Shown here in pieces: positions 24,818-34,322 of a DNA stretch of 64,000 nucleotides. The notes under the pieces were generated by a model. That model made no database searches. It worked only from the letters and a program-made list of their open reading frames with translations, and had not been told where the DNA came from. Made by a program: the position numbers and the translations under genes. Position 1 is the stretch's first letter; the number at the start of each line of letters is the position of its first letter. This DNA is from Streptomyces sp. NBC_00670 (GTDB lineage Bacteria; Actinomycetota; Actinomycetes; Streptomycetales; Streptomycetaceae). Location: positions 1,116,001 through 1,180,000 of the forward strand of contig NZ_CP109017.1 of NCBI RefSeq assembly GCF_036226765.1, read 5' to 3'.

Positions 24818-26506
24818 ATGTCTGACACCAACAGCCAGCTGCCCCGTCAGGTCGCCGACGCCTACGTCGACGCCCTCGTCCTCCTCGACCCCGTCACCGG
24901 CACCTACCTCGGTGTGAAGGAGAGCTCGAGCAGACTTCCGGACACCTCCCCCGCGGGGCAGGAGGCCCTCGCGAAGCTGGCGCGGGAGACCCTCGCGCGG
25001 CTCGACGAGGCGGAGCGACTGCCGGGCGCGGACAGTGACATCGAGCGCCGGTGCGCGCGCCTGCTGCGCGAGCGGCTCACCGCCGAACTCGCCGTGCACG
25101 AGGCCGACGAGGGCCTGCGCGCGGTCAGCAACATCCACTCCCCCATCCATTCGATCCGCGACATCTTCACGTTGACACCGACCGAGACGGAGGAGGACTG
25201 GGCGGCCGTCGCCGAGCGCCTGCGCGCGGTTCCGGCCGCGTTCGCCGGCTACCGGGAGTCCCTCGCGCTCGGTCTGGAGCGCAAGCTGTACGGGGGCCCG
25301 CGCCCGGCCGCGACCTTCGTCGGACAGCTCACGGAGTGGGCGGACACCGGAGAGGGGCGCGGCTGGTTCGAGGACTTCGCCGCCGCCGGCCCCGAGGCGC
25401 TGCGCACGGAACTGGACACGGCGGCCCGCGGGGCGACCGCGGCCGTCGTCGCACTGCGCGACTGGATGCGGGACGTGTACGTGCCCACGATCGAGGGCGC
25501 GCCGGACACGGTGGGCCGGGAGCGGTACGCGCGCTGGGCGCGCTACTTCAACGGCACCGACCAGGACCTCGACGAGGCGTACGCGTACGGCTGGTCGGAG
25601 TTCCACCGGCTGCTCGGCGAGATGCGGCAGGAGGCGGAGAAGATCCTGCCCGGCGCCGAGACCCCCTGGGTGGCGCTCGCGCACCTGGACGCGCACGGCA
25701 CGCACATCGAGGGCGTCGAGGAGGTGCGCACCTGGCTTCAGGCGCTGATGGACGAGGCGATCGAGGCGCTGGACGGCACGCACTTCGAACTCGCCGAGCG
25801 GGTGCGCCGGGTGGAGTCCCGCATCGCCCCGCCGGGCAGTGCGGCGGCCCCCTACTACAGCGCGCCGTCGCCGGACTTCTCCCGGCCCGGGCGGACCTGG
25901 CTGCCCACGATGGGGCAGACCCGGTTCCCCGTCTACGACCTGGTCTCCACCTGGTACCACGAGGGGGTGCCGGGCCATCACCTCCAGCTCGCGCAGTGGG
26001 CGCACGTCGCGGACGACCTCTCGCGCTACCAGGCGACCATCGGCGGGGTCAGCGCCAACATGGAGGGGTGGGCGCTGTACGCGGAGCGGCTGATGGACGA
26101 ACTCGGGTTCCTCACCGACGCCGAGCGGCGGCTGGGGTATCTGGACGCCCAGATGATGCGGGCGGCGCGGGTCATCGTCGACATCGGCATGCATCTGGAG
26201 CTGGAGATCCCGGCGGACTCGCCGTTCCATCCCGGTGAGCGGTGGACGCCGGAGCTGGCACAGAAGTTCTTCGGGGCGCACAGCAGCCGGCCGGCGGACT
26301 TCGTGGAGAGCGAGCTGACGCGGTATCTGTCGATGCCGGGGCAGGCGATCGGGTACAAGCTGGGCGAGCGGGCGTGGTTGCTCGGCCGGGAGGCCGCGCG
26401 GAAGCGGCGGGGGGACGCCTTCGATGCGAAGGCGTGGCACATGGCGGCGTTGTCCCAGGGGTCGTTGGGGCTGGACGATCTGGTGGACGAGTTGTCACGG
26501 TTGTGA
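24818..26506 (+). CDS. DUF885 family protein (putative zinc carboxypeptidase-like)
   Basis: The 562-residue protein matches the DUF885 family. The most telling segment is TWYHEGVPGHHLQLAQW (near residue 380), an HExxxxHH-like metal site, with later ANMEGWALYAERLMDELG supplying the glutamate ligand as in gluzincin-type peptidases. Two ATGs are possible; 24818 is chosen over 24809 because GAGG lies nine bases upstream. There is no signal peptide, so it acts in the cytoplasm. Peptide or amide hydrolysis is plausible but not shown. Confidence 0.85.
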   Translation: MSDTNSQLPRQVADAYVDALVLLDPVTGTYLGVKESSSRLPDTSPAGQEALAKLARETLARLDEAERLPGADSDIERRCARLLRERLTAELAVHEADEGLRAVSNIHSPIHSIRDIFTLTPTETEEDWAAVAERLRAVPAAFAGYRESLALGLERKLYGGPRPAATFVGQLTEWADTGEGRGWFEDFAAAGPEALRTELDTAARGATAAVVALRDWMRDVYVPTIEGAPDTVGRERYARWARYFNGTDQDLDEAYAYGWSEFHRLLGEMRQEAEKILPGAETPWVALAHLDAHGTHIEGVEEVRTWLQALMDEAIEALDGTHFELAERVRRVESRIAPPGSAAAPYYSAPSPDFSRPGRTWLPTMGQTRFPVYDLVSTWYHEGVPGHHLQLAQWAHVADDLSRYQATIGGVSANMEGWALYAERLMDELGFLTDAERRLGYLDAQMMRAARVIVDIGMHLELEIPADSPFHPGERWTPELAQKFFGAHSSRPADFVESELTRYLSMPGQAIGYKLGERAWLLGREAARKRRGDAFDAKAWHMAALSQGSLGLDDLVDELSRL

Positions 26507-26523
26507 GGCGGGGGCGCGGCGGG

Positions 26524-26600
26524 GGAATTATCTCGCCCCGCCGCCCCTTCCCGTCCCAACCCCGGGGGCCGCGCCCCCGGACCCCCTGAAGGATTGCGCC
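26524..26600. repeat. Dispersed palindromic intergenic repeat, inverted copy
   Basis: Between the convergent DUF885 and sbcC genes lies GGGGGCCGCGCCCCC with flanks CCGCCCCTTCCCGTCCC. Its reverse complement matches the block at 43575-43630 (GGGGGCGCAGCCCCC, GGGATGGGACGGG, GGGGCGGCGGGGGCGAG) over about 55 bp. It probably acts as a transcription terminator for both genes. Confidence 0.7.
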
Positions 26601-26639
26601 CACGCGGCGGAGCCGCAGGTTGGCACAGCCCCGCGCCCC

Positions 26640-29630
26640 TCATAGGCCCCGGTGGCGCACCTTCGACCCCGTCCGCTCCTTGACCACCTCCAGCTGCGCG
26701 TGCACCCGGCGGCGCAGATCGGGGACGTGGCTGACGATCCCCACGCTGCGGTCGCGTGCGCGCAGGGCGTCCAGGACGTCGAGGACCTCGTCGAGGGTCT
26801 GGTCGTCGAGGCTGCCGAAGCCCTCGTCGATGAAGAGGGTGTCGAGCCGCACTCCCCCGGCCTCGTCGGTGACGACGTCGGCGAGGCCGAGGGCCAGGGC
26901 GAGGGAGGCGAAGAACGTCTCGCCGCCCGAGAGCGTGGCGGTGTCGCGTTCGCGGCCGGTCCACGCGTCCACGACGTGCAGTCCGAGCCCGCTGCGGCCG
27001 CGCCCGGAGCGGTCGTCGGAGTGGACCAGCGTGTACCGCCCGGACGACATCCGCCCCAGCCGTACCGTCGCGGCGGCGGCCACCTGTTCGAGGCGGGCGG
27101 CGAGTACGTACGACTCCAGCCGCATCTTCCGTTCGTTGTCCGCGGAGGTGCCCGCGGTGAGGGAGGCGAGGCGGGCCACCCGGTCGTGGGCGTCGCGCAG
27201 CGGGGCGAGCCGGCGTACCGCGGTGGCGGCGTGCGCGGAGAGCCGGTCGAGCTCGGCGCACCGCCGGACCGCCGCGTCCCGGGCGGAGGCGGCCTGCTGG
27301 AGGCGCCGGCCGGCCCGCTCGGCGACCCGTTCGGCGGAGTCGACGTCGGCGGCCGGGCGCCGGGCGGCGGCCGCGGTCTCCGGTTCGGCGAGCACCGCGC
27401 GGACGGCGGCCTCCTCCTGCTGCCGGACGTCGAGGCGCCGTTGCAGCGCGCGGTGGGCGTCGTCGTCGAGGAGGGCGGCGGCCGCCTCGGCCGGGGTGTC
27501 GAAGCCGGCCCGGAACGCGGCGTCCGCGAGGCGGGCGTCGGCGGTCTTCAGGCGCTGCGCGGTGTCGTCCGCCACGCGGGCCGCCTCGGCGGCCTCGGTG
27601 AGCCGGGCGCCCTCGCGCTCCAGCTGGGCGGCGCGCGCGGCGACGCTGCCGGCATCCCCCCTGGCACGGGACACCTCCTGCTCCAGCGCGGTCCGTTCGC
27701 GCTCCAGCGCGTCCCGGCGGGAGACCCGGGCGGCGGCGCGCAGGGCGGCCTGCTGCCGGGCGGCACCGCGGCGTTCGCGCTCCTGTTCGGCCCGGCGCAG
27801 CTCCTCCTGTGCGGGATGCAGCGCGGAGGCGGCGTCCCGGGCCCGCGTGTACTGGCTCTCCAACTCCGCCGCCCGGTACGCCAGTTCGTCGACCGGGGTG
27901 TCGCCGGCCTCGGCGCCGGCGGCGGCCAGCGACTCCCGTACGGAGCCGAGCCGTCGTTCGTCCTCGGCTCGCTCCTCCTCCGCGCGCCGGTACTCCGCGA
28001 GGGCCCGCTCCTCGGTCTCGCGGTCGACGTGCCCGGCGTCCTTGCGGGCGGGCGCGGGGTGGTCGGTGGCGCCGCAGACCGCGCAGGGTGCGCCGTCGAC
28101 GAGGCCGGCGGCGAGTTCGGCGGCGATGCCCCGCAGCCGCTGTTCCTTCAGGGTGAGCCAGTGCTCGTGGGCCTCGGCGGCGCGCTCCCGGGAGGCGAGG
28201 GCGCGGGCGGCCGCCGCCTCGGTGTCGCGGTCGAGCCGGTCGCGCAGCCGGGCGGCGTCGAGCCGGGTGCGGGCCGGTTCGCGCTGGACGGCGAGTTGTT
28301 CGGCCCGGGTCGCGGCCTCCTGCGCGGCGTCGATGCGGCCCTGGAGTTCCTCGCGGACCGTCTCCCAGTCGGCGAGCCAGCTCTCGGCGTCCTGGAGTTC
28401 GGCGTCGTCGGCCGACTCCTCGCGGTCCAGCGAGGTCTGCTCGGCGGCGAGTGCGGCGAGCCGGTGTTCCGCGCGGCGGGCCGACTCCAGTTCCCCGCGT
28501 TCCTCGGCGGACCGCCGGGAGGCGGCGGCGAGCCCGGAGGCGTCGAGCCCGGCGAGGGGTTCCGGGAGCGCGGCACGCGCGGCCGCCTCCGCCCGGGCCG
28601 CGTGCGCGTGCTCGCGTTCGGCGGCCTCCCGCAGGTCGAGCGCCGGGGCGACCGCCTCGGCCTTGCGGGACCGCTCCATCCGCAGCCGGTCCTGCTCGGC
28701 GGCGTCGGCGTGCTCCCGGAGGCGGACGGCCCGCTCCTCGGCCTCCGCGAACCGGCGTTGCAGCCCGGCCAGTCGGCGGGCCTCCTCCAGGGCGCGGGCG
28801 GTGGCGACGGCGGCCGTACCGGCGGCGGTGTGCGCGCAGGTCGCGATCGTGAGCCGTTCGCGGGCGGTGGTGCGGGCGAGGGCGGCCCAGGTCAGCACCG
28901 CCTCGGCGAGTCCGGGGTCGCCCGGGGTCAGCTCGGGCAGCGGGGTGCCGTCGCCCGCCGCCTGCTGCATGCGGTGGGCGTCGGCGAGCAGCGCGGCGTC
29001 CCCCTCGCGCACGTCGGCCTCGGCGGCGCGCCGGCGCTCGGCGAGCCGCTTCTCGACGTCGGCGAAACGGCGGGTGTCGAACAGCCGCCCGAGCAGCCGG
29101 CCGCGGGCCTCGGCGTCGGCGCGCAGGAACCGCGCGAAGTCGCCCTGGGGCAGCAGCACCACCTGGCAGAACTGCTCCCGGCTCATGCCGAGGAGCTGGG
29201 TGATCTCCTCGCCGATCTCCTGGTGGGAGCGGCTGAGGTCCTTCCACGCGGCGGCCCGGGTGTCGTACTCGCGCAGCCAGGACTGTGCCTTGTCGGTGGT
29301 CGTGCCCGTGCCGCGTTTCTTGGGGCGGGCCCAGGGCGGCTGCCGGGTGATCTCCAGGCGGCGGCCGGCGACGGTGAGGTCGAGCCGCACCTCGGTACGG
29401 GTGCCGGGCGGGGCGTGGTCGCTGCGCAGGGTGAGGCCGTGGCCGGTCTGCCGGGCGCCGGGCACGGCCCCGTAGAGCGCGTAGCAGACGGCGTCCAGGA
29501 CGGAGGTCTTGCCGGCGCCGGTCGGGCCGTGCAGCAGGAAGAGCCCGGCGGCCGAGAGGGCGTCGAAGTCGATGCTCTGGGTGGTGCCGAAGGGCCCGAA
29601 GGCCGTGATGTCCAGCCGGTGCAGCCTCAT
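26640..29630 (-). CDS. sbcC: SbcC exonuclease subunit (Rad50-like SMC ATPase)
   Basis: SbcC with SbcD forms a nuclease that opens DNA hairpins and protein-blocked ends. The 996-residue protein has Walker A HGPTGAGKTS (34-43), a Q-loop region with LLPQGDFARFLRA, long coiled coils, a central zinc hook CAVC (near 515), the ABC signature LSGGETFFASLALALGLADV (near 897) and Walker B TLFIDEGFGSLD. ATG 29630 has GGAGG at suitable distance. It follows sbcD after 82 bases and is surely co-transcribed with it. Confidence 0.95.
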   Translation of the reverse strand: MRLHRLDITAFGPFGTTQSIDFDALSAAGLFLLHGPTGAGKTSVLDAVCYALYGAVPGARQTGHGLTLRSDHAPPGTRTEVRLDLTVAGRRLEITRQPPWARPKKRGTGTTTDKAQSWLREYDTRAAAWKDLSRSHQEIGEEITQLLGMSREQFCQVVLLPQGDFARFLRADAEARGRLLGRLFDTRRFADVEKRLAERRRAAEADVREGDAALLADAHRMQQAAGDGTPLPELTPGDPGLAEAVLTWAALARTTARERLTIATCAHTAAGTAAVATARALEEARRLAGLQRRFAEAEERAVRLREHADAAEQDRLRMERSRKAEAVAPALDLREAAEREHAHAARAEAAARAALPEPLAGLDASGLAAASRRSAEERGELESARRAEHRLAALAAEQTSLDREESADDAELQDAESWLADWETVREELQGRIDAAQEAATRAEQLAVQREPARTRLDAARLRDRLDRDTEAAAARALASRERAAEAHEHWLTLKEQRLRGIAAELAAGLVDGAPCAVCGATDHPAPARKDAGHVDRETEERALAEYRRAEEERAEDERRLGSVRESLAAAGAEAGDTPVDELAYRAAELESQYTRARDAASALHPAQEELRRAEQERERRGAARQQAALRAAARVSRRDALERERTALEQEVSRARGDAGSVAARAAQLEREGARLTEAAEAARVADDTAQRLKTADARLADAAFRAGFDTPAEAAAALLDDDAHRALQRRLDVRQQEEAAVRAVLAEPETAAAARRPAADVDSAERVAERAGRRLQQAASARDAAVRRCAELDRLSAHAATAVRRLAPLRDAHDRVARLASLTAGTSADNERKMRLESYVLAARLEQVAAAATVRLGRMSSGRYTLVHSDDRSGRGRSGLGLHVVDAWTGRERDTATLSGGETFFASLALALGLADVVTDEAGGVRLDTLFIDEGFGSLDDQTLDEVLDVLDALRARDRSVGIVSHVPDLRRRVHAQLEVVKERTGSKVRHRGL

Positions 29631-29712
29631 CGGCTCGCCCTCCCCCGTGACAGTGCCGGTGCCGATGCCGCGGCGCCGGTGTGTGCCGTGACGTCCCTGT
29701 GTGCCTCGGTGG

Positions 29713-30876
29713 TCATGGGGCGACCTCCCGAACCGTGGTCTCGGCGCGTACGGCGTCGAACGCGTCCTGGAGGACGAGCCGTTCGCGGTCGTCGGGGGCG
29801 GCGCCGCGCACATGGGTCACGAAGTCCTCCGCGATCTCCTGGTCGGAGCGGCCGGCCAGCCGGCGGGCGTAGCTGACGCCGGGTTCCTCGGGGGCACGGT
29901 CCGGGTCGAAGACGAGGCTGAGGGTGTGCGGGAACCGCTCGGTGAGCCGGGCCATGGGCTCGGCGGGCCGGACCGGGTCGGTGAGGGTGGCCTCCACCCA
30001 TGCCTCCTGGTGCCGGGCCAGTTCCGCGTCGGCGAGCAGGTCCTCCAGGCGGCCGCGGATCCGGGCGAGCGGGCGCGGCACCGGGCAGTCGACGCGCTCG
30101 GCGGCGACCGCTCCGTCCGCGCCGAGGTCGACGAGCCACATGCTCTTGCGGTGGCCGGCCTCGGAGAAGGAGTACGGCAGCGGGGAGCCGGAGTAGCGGA
30201 CGCGCGCGGTGAGCGTCTGGCTGCCGTGCAGATGACCGAGGGCCACGTAGTCGACGCCGTCGAAGACCCCGGCGGGAACGGAGGCGACGCCGCCGACGGT
30301 GATGTCCCGTTCGCTGTCGCTCACCTCACCGCCGGTGACGAACGCGTGTGCGAGGACGACGGAGCGGGTGCCCGCGGGTCGGGCGGCGAGGTCGGCGCGG
30401 ACCCGGTCCATGGCGGCGGCGAGCACCTGTTCGTGCCCGGCCTTCTCCACCCCGAACCGCTCGCGCACCAGGGCCGGTTCGAGGTAGGGCAGGCCGTAGA
30501 AGGCGACGTCCCCGTGGGCGTCGGCGAGGACCACCGGGGTGCCGCAGGCGGCGGGGTCGGTGCGCAGATGTATGCCGGCCCGGCCGATGAGCCCGGCGCC
30601 GACGCCGAGCCGGCGGGCCGAGTCGTGGTTGCCGGAGATCATCACCGTGGGCACACCGGCGTCGGCGAGGCGGTGCAGGGCGTCGTCGAAGAGCTCGACG
30701 GCGGCCAGCGGCGGTACCGCGCGGTCGTACACGTCCCCCGACACGACCACCGCGTCGACCGCGCGCTCGCGCACGGTCGCGACCAGGTGAGAGACGAACC
30801 CGGCCTGGGCGTCGAGCATGTTCACCCGGTGGAACGCCCGGCCGAGATGCCAGTCGGACGTGTGCAGAAGCCTCAT
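29713..30876 (-). CDS. sbcD: SbcD nuclease subunit (Mre11-like)
   Basis: SbcD is the Mn-dependent phosphoesterase of the SbcCD complex. The 387-residue protein shows the five metallophosphoesterase blocks: HTSDWHLGR (5-13), VVVSGDVYDRAVP, VMISGNHDSARR, VVLAHAFVTG and ALGHLHGSQ. It is followed by a capping domain that binds the SbcC coiled coil. The gene is first in the sbcDC pair. 130 bp without other genes separates it from yigZ, also on this strand. Confidence 0.95.
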   Translation of the reverse strand: MRLLHTSDWHLGRAFHRVNMLDAQAGFVSHLVATVRERAVDAVVVSGDVYDRAVPPLAAVELFDDALHRLADAGVPTVMISGNHDSARRLGVGAGLIGRAGIHLRTDPAACGTPVVLADAHGDVAFYGLPYLEPALVRERFGVEKAGHEQVLAAAMDRVRADLAARPAGTRSVVLAHAFVTGGEVSDSERDITVGGVASVPAGVFDGVDYVALGHLHGSQTLTARVRYSGSPLPYSFSEAGHRKSMWLVDLGADGAVAAERVDCPVPRPLARIRGRLEDLLADAELARHQEAWVEATLTDPVRPAEPMARLTERFPHTLSLVFDPDRAPEEPGVSYARRLAGRSDQEIAEDFVTHVRGAAPDDRERLVLQDAFDAVRAETTVREVAP

Positions 30877-31006
30877 GATCCCCGAGACTAACGGGAGGGT
30901 ACGACAACGCGGGCGGCTACTCCCGTATCGGACCGATATGCCCGACTCGTGGGACCCTTGCGCCTCGATCGCCCCAACGGCCGCCGGATCAGCACCCTTT
31001 GTCCGG

Positions 31007-31633
31007 CTATGCCGCCCCGTACGCCTCTCCGCCCAGCTCGAAGTGGGCGGTTCCGGCGGTGAGGTCGGCGAGCCAGGCGCGGAACGCGTCCACGTCGGCG
31101 TCCGGCAGCCCGATCTCCAGGGCGACCGCCTCCCCGTAGCGGACGTCGCGCACCTCGCGGCCGGCGGCGCGCAGTTCGTTCTGTACCTTGCCGGCGCGCT
31201 GGTGGTCGACGGTGACGGTGGCGAGCCGGAAACGGCGGCGGGTGACCGTGCCGAGCGCGTCCAGGGCCTCGCCGACGGCGCCGCCGTACGCCCGGATGAG
31301 TCCGCCCGCGCCGAGCTTGACGCCGCCGTAGTAGCGAGTGACAACGGCGACGGCGTATCGCAGATCGCGGCGCAGCAGCATCTGGAGCATGGGAACGCCC
31401 GCGGTGCCGCCCGGCTCGCCGTCGTCGCTCGCCCTCTGCACGGAGGCGTCGGCACCGATGACGTACGCGAAGCAGTTGTGCGTGGCGTCGGCGTGCTCCT
31501 TGCGGACGGCGGCGACGAACTCCTGCGCCTCCCGTTCGGTGGCGGCGGGGGCGAGGGCGCACAGGAAGCGCGAGCGGTTGACCTCGGTCTCGTGCACGCC
31601 GGGCTGGGCGATCGTGCGGTACTCGTCCTGCAT
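31007..31633 (-). CDS. YigZ/IMPACT family protein
   Basis: The 208-residue protein has the UPF0029 N-terminal domain with RSRFLCALAPAATEREAQEF, ATHNCFAYVIG and the family signature VVTRYYGGVKLGAGGLIRAY (about 100-119), then the DUF1949 C-terminal domain. Related eukaryotic IMPACT proteins regulate Gcn2, but the bacterial role is unclear; a nucleic-acid or translation-linked function has been suggested. It lies between sbcD and the CysRS-like gene on the same strand, each separated by 40-130 bp. Confidence 0.92.
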   Translation of the reverse strand: MQDEYRTIAQPGVHETEVNRSRFLCALAPAATEREAQEFVAAVRKEHADATHNCFAYVIGADASVQRASDDGEPGGTAGVPMLQMLLRRDLRYAVAVVTRYYGGVKLGAGGLIRAYGGAVGEALDALGTVTRRRFRLATVTVDHQRAGKVQNELRAAGREVRDVRYGEAVALEIGLPDADVDAFRAWLADLTAGTAHFELGGEAYGAA

Positions 31634-31676
31634 ACGGGCAGCCTATGCGGTGGTCGTACCGCTCCCCCAAGGCCCG

Positions 31677-32360
31677 TCAGCCCCAGGCGCCGATCTCCCG
31701 GGTCAGCTCCAGGCCGACCAGCCGGTCGGCGTAGGCGTACGACTCGAAGCGGGCGCCCGGCGGCACGTCCTCGGCCTCCTCCAGGCGCCGCAGCACCTCC
31801 AGGGCGGCGGGCACGTCGAGATCGTCCTCCCAGGCGGCACGCAACCGCTGCCGTACGGCGTCGGGGACGGGCCGGGACGGGTGATTCGCCCAGCCCGCGA
31901 CCGCCCGGCGCCACCGGGCGAGCGTCCGCTGCGCCTCCGCCAGGGCGCCGGTGCCCAGCTCCGCGGCGACCCCCCGGGGAGTGGTCAGCAGGGCGAGGCG
32001 GAGGGCGGCGGGGTCCGGGGTGCCGGAGGGGTCGCCGGCCGGGGCCACCTCCAGGTGCGGCCCGTCGTCGGGGGCCGGCTGCCCCGCGCCGCGCACATGC
32101 AGGATGCGGCCGCCGGGCGGGGCCTCCGGCTCGGCGCGCCGGATCCCGAGCGCGTCGGCCCGGGCCCGCAGCTCCGGACCCGGGCGGGCGACGGTGAGGG
32201 AGGGGCCGCCGTCGAGGTCCAGGGCGCGCGCCAGCACGTCCGCCACGAGCAGCAGCCGCAGGGCGGAGGTGTCCTCACCCGCCGCGTGGACGTGGACGCG
32301 GGTCAGCCCGCGGGGGAGATCGGTGGGTTCGCCGCTCCGGGCGTCGGTGATGTGCAGCAC
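31677..32360 (-). CDS. Degenerate cysteinyl-tRNA-synthetase-like protein
   Basis: The 227-residue protein resembles CysRS/MshC pieces but lacks their catalytic motifs. The N-terminus (LHITDARSGE, TRVHVHAAG, LLLVADVLARAL) follows the layout of the CysRS nucleotide-binding start, yet there is no HIGH and no KMSKS. The C-terminal half (RLRAAWEDDLDVPAALEVLR) matches the CysRS helical segment with DDLNTPxAL. Similar proteins occur elsewhere in Streptomyces, so this looks conserved and repurposed, not a fresh pseudogene. Start GTG 32360 is by alignment; no ribosome site is clear. Confidence 0.7.
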   Translation of the reverse strand: MLHITDARSGEPTDLPRGLTRVHVHAAGEDTSALRLLLVADVLARALDLDGGPSLTVARPGPELRARADALGIRRAEPEAPPGGRILHVRGAGQPAPDDGPHLEVAPAGDPSGTPDPAALRLALLTTPRGVAAELGTGALAEAQRTLARWRRAVAGWANHPSRPVPDAVRQRLRAAWEDDLDVPAALEVLRRLEEAEDVPPGARFESYAYADRLVGLELTREIGAWG

Positions 32361-32474
32361 GCTGCCGAGCGTAGGCCCGGGAATCCCGTGGTGCTCCTCG
32401 TCGTTGCGCGTCACAGGCGTGTCCTCGTGCCGCACACCGTGACACGCACCGCCCCGACGTCGAAGGAGCCCCAC

Positions 32475-32882
32475 GTGTACGGCGACAGCGCAACCATCCG
32501 CAGGATCCTCACGGAGCTGGGCGACACCTGGGCGGTCGTCGGTCTGTCGACCAACCAGAACCGGGCGGCGTACGGCGTGGCCGGGGTGCTCCAGCGGTTC
32601 GGCAAGCGGATCGTGCCGGTGCACCCGAAGGCCGAGACGGTCCACGGCGAGCAGGGGTACCCCTCGCTGGAGGCGATCCCGTTCCCGGTGGACGTGGTGG
32701 ACGTGTTCGTCAACAGCGAGCTGGCGGGCCCGGTCGCCGACCAGGCGGTCGCGATCGGCGCCAAGGGCGTCTGGTTCCAGCTCGACGTGATCGACGAGGA
32801 GGCGTACGCGCGCACCCGTGCGGCGGGCCTGGAGATGGTGATGGACCGCTGCCCGGCCATCGAGATCCCGCGCCTGGTCTGA
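32475..32882 (+). CDS. CoA-binding protein (YccU-like Rossmann domain)
   Basis: The 135-residue protein is a single CoA-binding Rossmann domain, like the N-terminal domain of succinyl-CoA synthetase alpha subunits: TWAVVGLSTNQNRAAYGVAG, KRIVPVHPKA, VDVVDVFVNSE and GAKGVWFQLDVIDE. Its physiological role is unknown; a CoA-linked regulator is likely. GTG 32475 has AAGGAG seven bases upstream. It is divergent from the CysRS-like gene 114 bp away. Confidence 0.88.
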   Translation: MYGDSATIRRILTELGDTWAVVGLSTNQNRAAYGVAGVLQRFGKRIVPVHPKAETVHGEQGYPSLEAIPFPVDVVDVFVNSELAGPVADQAVAIGAKGVWFQLDVIDEEAYARTRAAGLEMVMDRCPAIEIPRLV

Positions 32883-32950
32883 TCCGGCCGGCCTGACGCG
32901 CCTCGTCCGATCCGCTGGTCCGCCGCGTCCGGTCCGGTCCGGTGCGCGGG

Positions 32951-34063
32951 TCAGTGGGGGTGGGGGCTCTCGCGGTGCACCGGCCCGTGCGCCCGCTCGC
33001 AGTGCGGGCCGCGCGCCGGGGCGGCGTCCCCGGGGAGCGCCACCTGGAGGAGCCGCTCGGGGGCGTGGTCGACCTGGAGCGTGGTGTGCGTGATGGCGTA
33101 CTCGTCCCGCAGCACCTCCTCCAGATCGCGCCGCACCTCGTGGCACTCGCCGCCCGGCTCCACCAGGACGTGCGCCGAGAGCGCCGACTGTCCCGAGGTG
33201 ATCTGCCAGACGTGCAGGTCGTGCACCTCGACGACGCCGGACCGGCCGGCCAGCCGGTCGCCGAGCACGTCCGGGTCGACGTCGGCGGGGGCGGCCTCCA
33301 GGAAGATGCGCCCGGAGTCGCGCAGCAGCCCGTACGCCGCCTTCACCATGAGGGCGACGACGACGAGCGTGGCCAGCGCGTCGGCGCGGGCGAAGCCGGT
33401 CAGCACGACGATCAGCGCGGCGACGGCGGTGCCGATGAAGGCGAACAGGTCGTTGAGGATGTGCTGGTAGGCACCCTCGACGTTGAGCGAGGTGCGGTTG
33501 GCCCGGGACAGACACCAGGTGGCGACCACGTTCACGGCGATGCCGACGAGCGCGGTGACCAGCATCAGTCCGCCCTCGACCGCCGGCGGGGAGATGAGCC
33601 GGCGCACCGCCTCGTACGCCAGCCAGGCGCCGAGGAGCAGCAGGGTGAGGCCGTTGACCTGGGCGGACAGGATCTCCGCGCGCTTGAGCCCGTAGGTGAA
33701 CCCGCCGTGCGCGGGGCGTGCGGCCAACCGCATGGCGACCAGCGCGAGCACGATGGACGCGGCGTCGGTGAGCATGTGGGCCGCGTCCGAGAGCAGCGCC
33801 AGCGACCCGGCGACGAGACCGACGGCGACCTCGGCGGCCATGAAGACGGTGATCAGCGCGAGCGCCGCCCCCAGCCAGCGGCGGTCGGCGTCGGGGGAGA
33901 CGCCGTGCGAGTGACCGGCGTGACCGCTGTGACCGCCGTGACCGCCGTGGCTTTCGTGGTCGGAGCGGGTCAAGTGGCTCGACTTACTCGTGTTACTCAC
34001 GTGACCGGCGGGTGCACCGCCCGTGCTGGGGTGCTCGTCGGGCCGGTGGTCGTGGTCGCTCAT
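32951..34063 (-). CDS. Cation diffusion facilitator (zinc/cobalt/cadmium efflux)
   Basis: The 370-residue CDF transporter has a His-rich N-terminus (HESHGGHGGHSGHAGHSHG, about 36-54), six membrane helices with the metal-site pattern LLSDAAHMLTDAAS in helix 2 and HILNDLFAF in helix 5, and a C-terminal cytoplasmic domain with GVVEVHDLHVW and another His-rich end. It should export Zn2+ or similar ions by proton exchange. ATG 34063 follows GGGGAAGGC. No CsoR, Zur or ArsR gene is adjacent. Confidence 0.93.
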   Translation of the reverse strand: MSDHDHRPDEHPSTGGAPAGHVSNTSKSSHLTRSDHESHGGHGGHSGHAGHSHGVSPDADRRWLGAALALITVFMAAEVAVGLVAGSLALLSDAAHMLTDAASIVLALVAMRLAARPAHGGFTYGLKRAEILSAQVNGLTLLLLGAWLAYEAVRRLISPPAVEGGLMLVTALVGIAVNVVATWCLSRANRTSLNVEGAYQHILNDLFAFIGTAVAALIVVLTGFARADALATLVVVALMVKAAYGLLRDSGRIFLEAAPADVDPDVLGDRLAGRSGVVEVHDLHVWQITSGQSALSAHVLVEPGGECHEVRRDLEEVLRDEYAITHTTLQVDHAPERLLQVALPGDAAPARGPHCERAHGPVHRESPHPH

Positions 34064-34322
34064 GTCGGATGCCTTCCCCCATTGCCGCGGACGCGTCGCA
34101 CCCGGTCGGGGTGCGGTGCTCCGACTGCCACGCCCGGGCCGGCGGCGGCCGCCTCGCCCGGGCACCGCAGTGGGTGCCCCGACGGAAGTCAAACGCATCC
34201 GTGCACGGAACGGCAAAGGCTGCATCGGTGACCGTTGTCATCTCCGTTAACACGACTCTGACCTGCGGCGATGCCGTCCACCGGGTGGGGCCTCGGGGAG
34301 GTGGCCTTCAGGGCGCGTCCGC

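Noticed and set aside
22908..26440. Very long minus-strand frames across the PLP enzyme, Lrp and DUF885 genes
   Set aside because: They are the extension of the PLP enzyme frame upstream of its start or antisense to real genes, with Arg/His-rich composition and no conserved motifs.
26652..29876. Plus-strand open frame antisense to sbcC
   Set aside because: Gly/Arg-rich antisense translation caused by codon bias of sbcC; sbcC itself carries complete family motifs.
34064..34322. Possible Zur or CsoR box upstream of the CDF transporter
   Set aside because: No TGAAAATNATTTTCA-like or similar metal-regulator palindrome is found.
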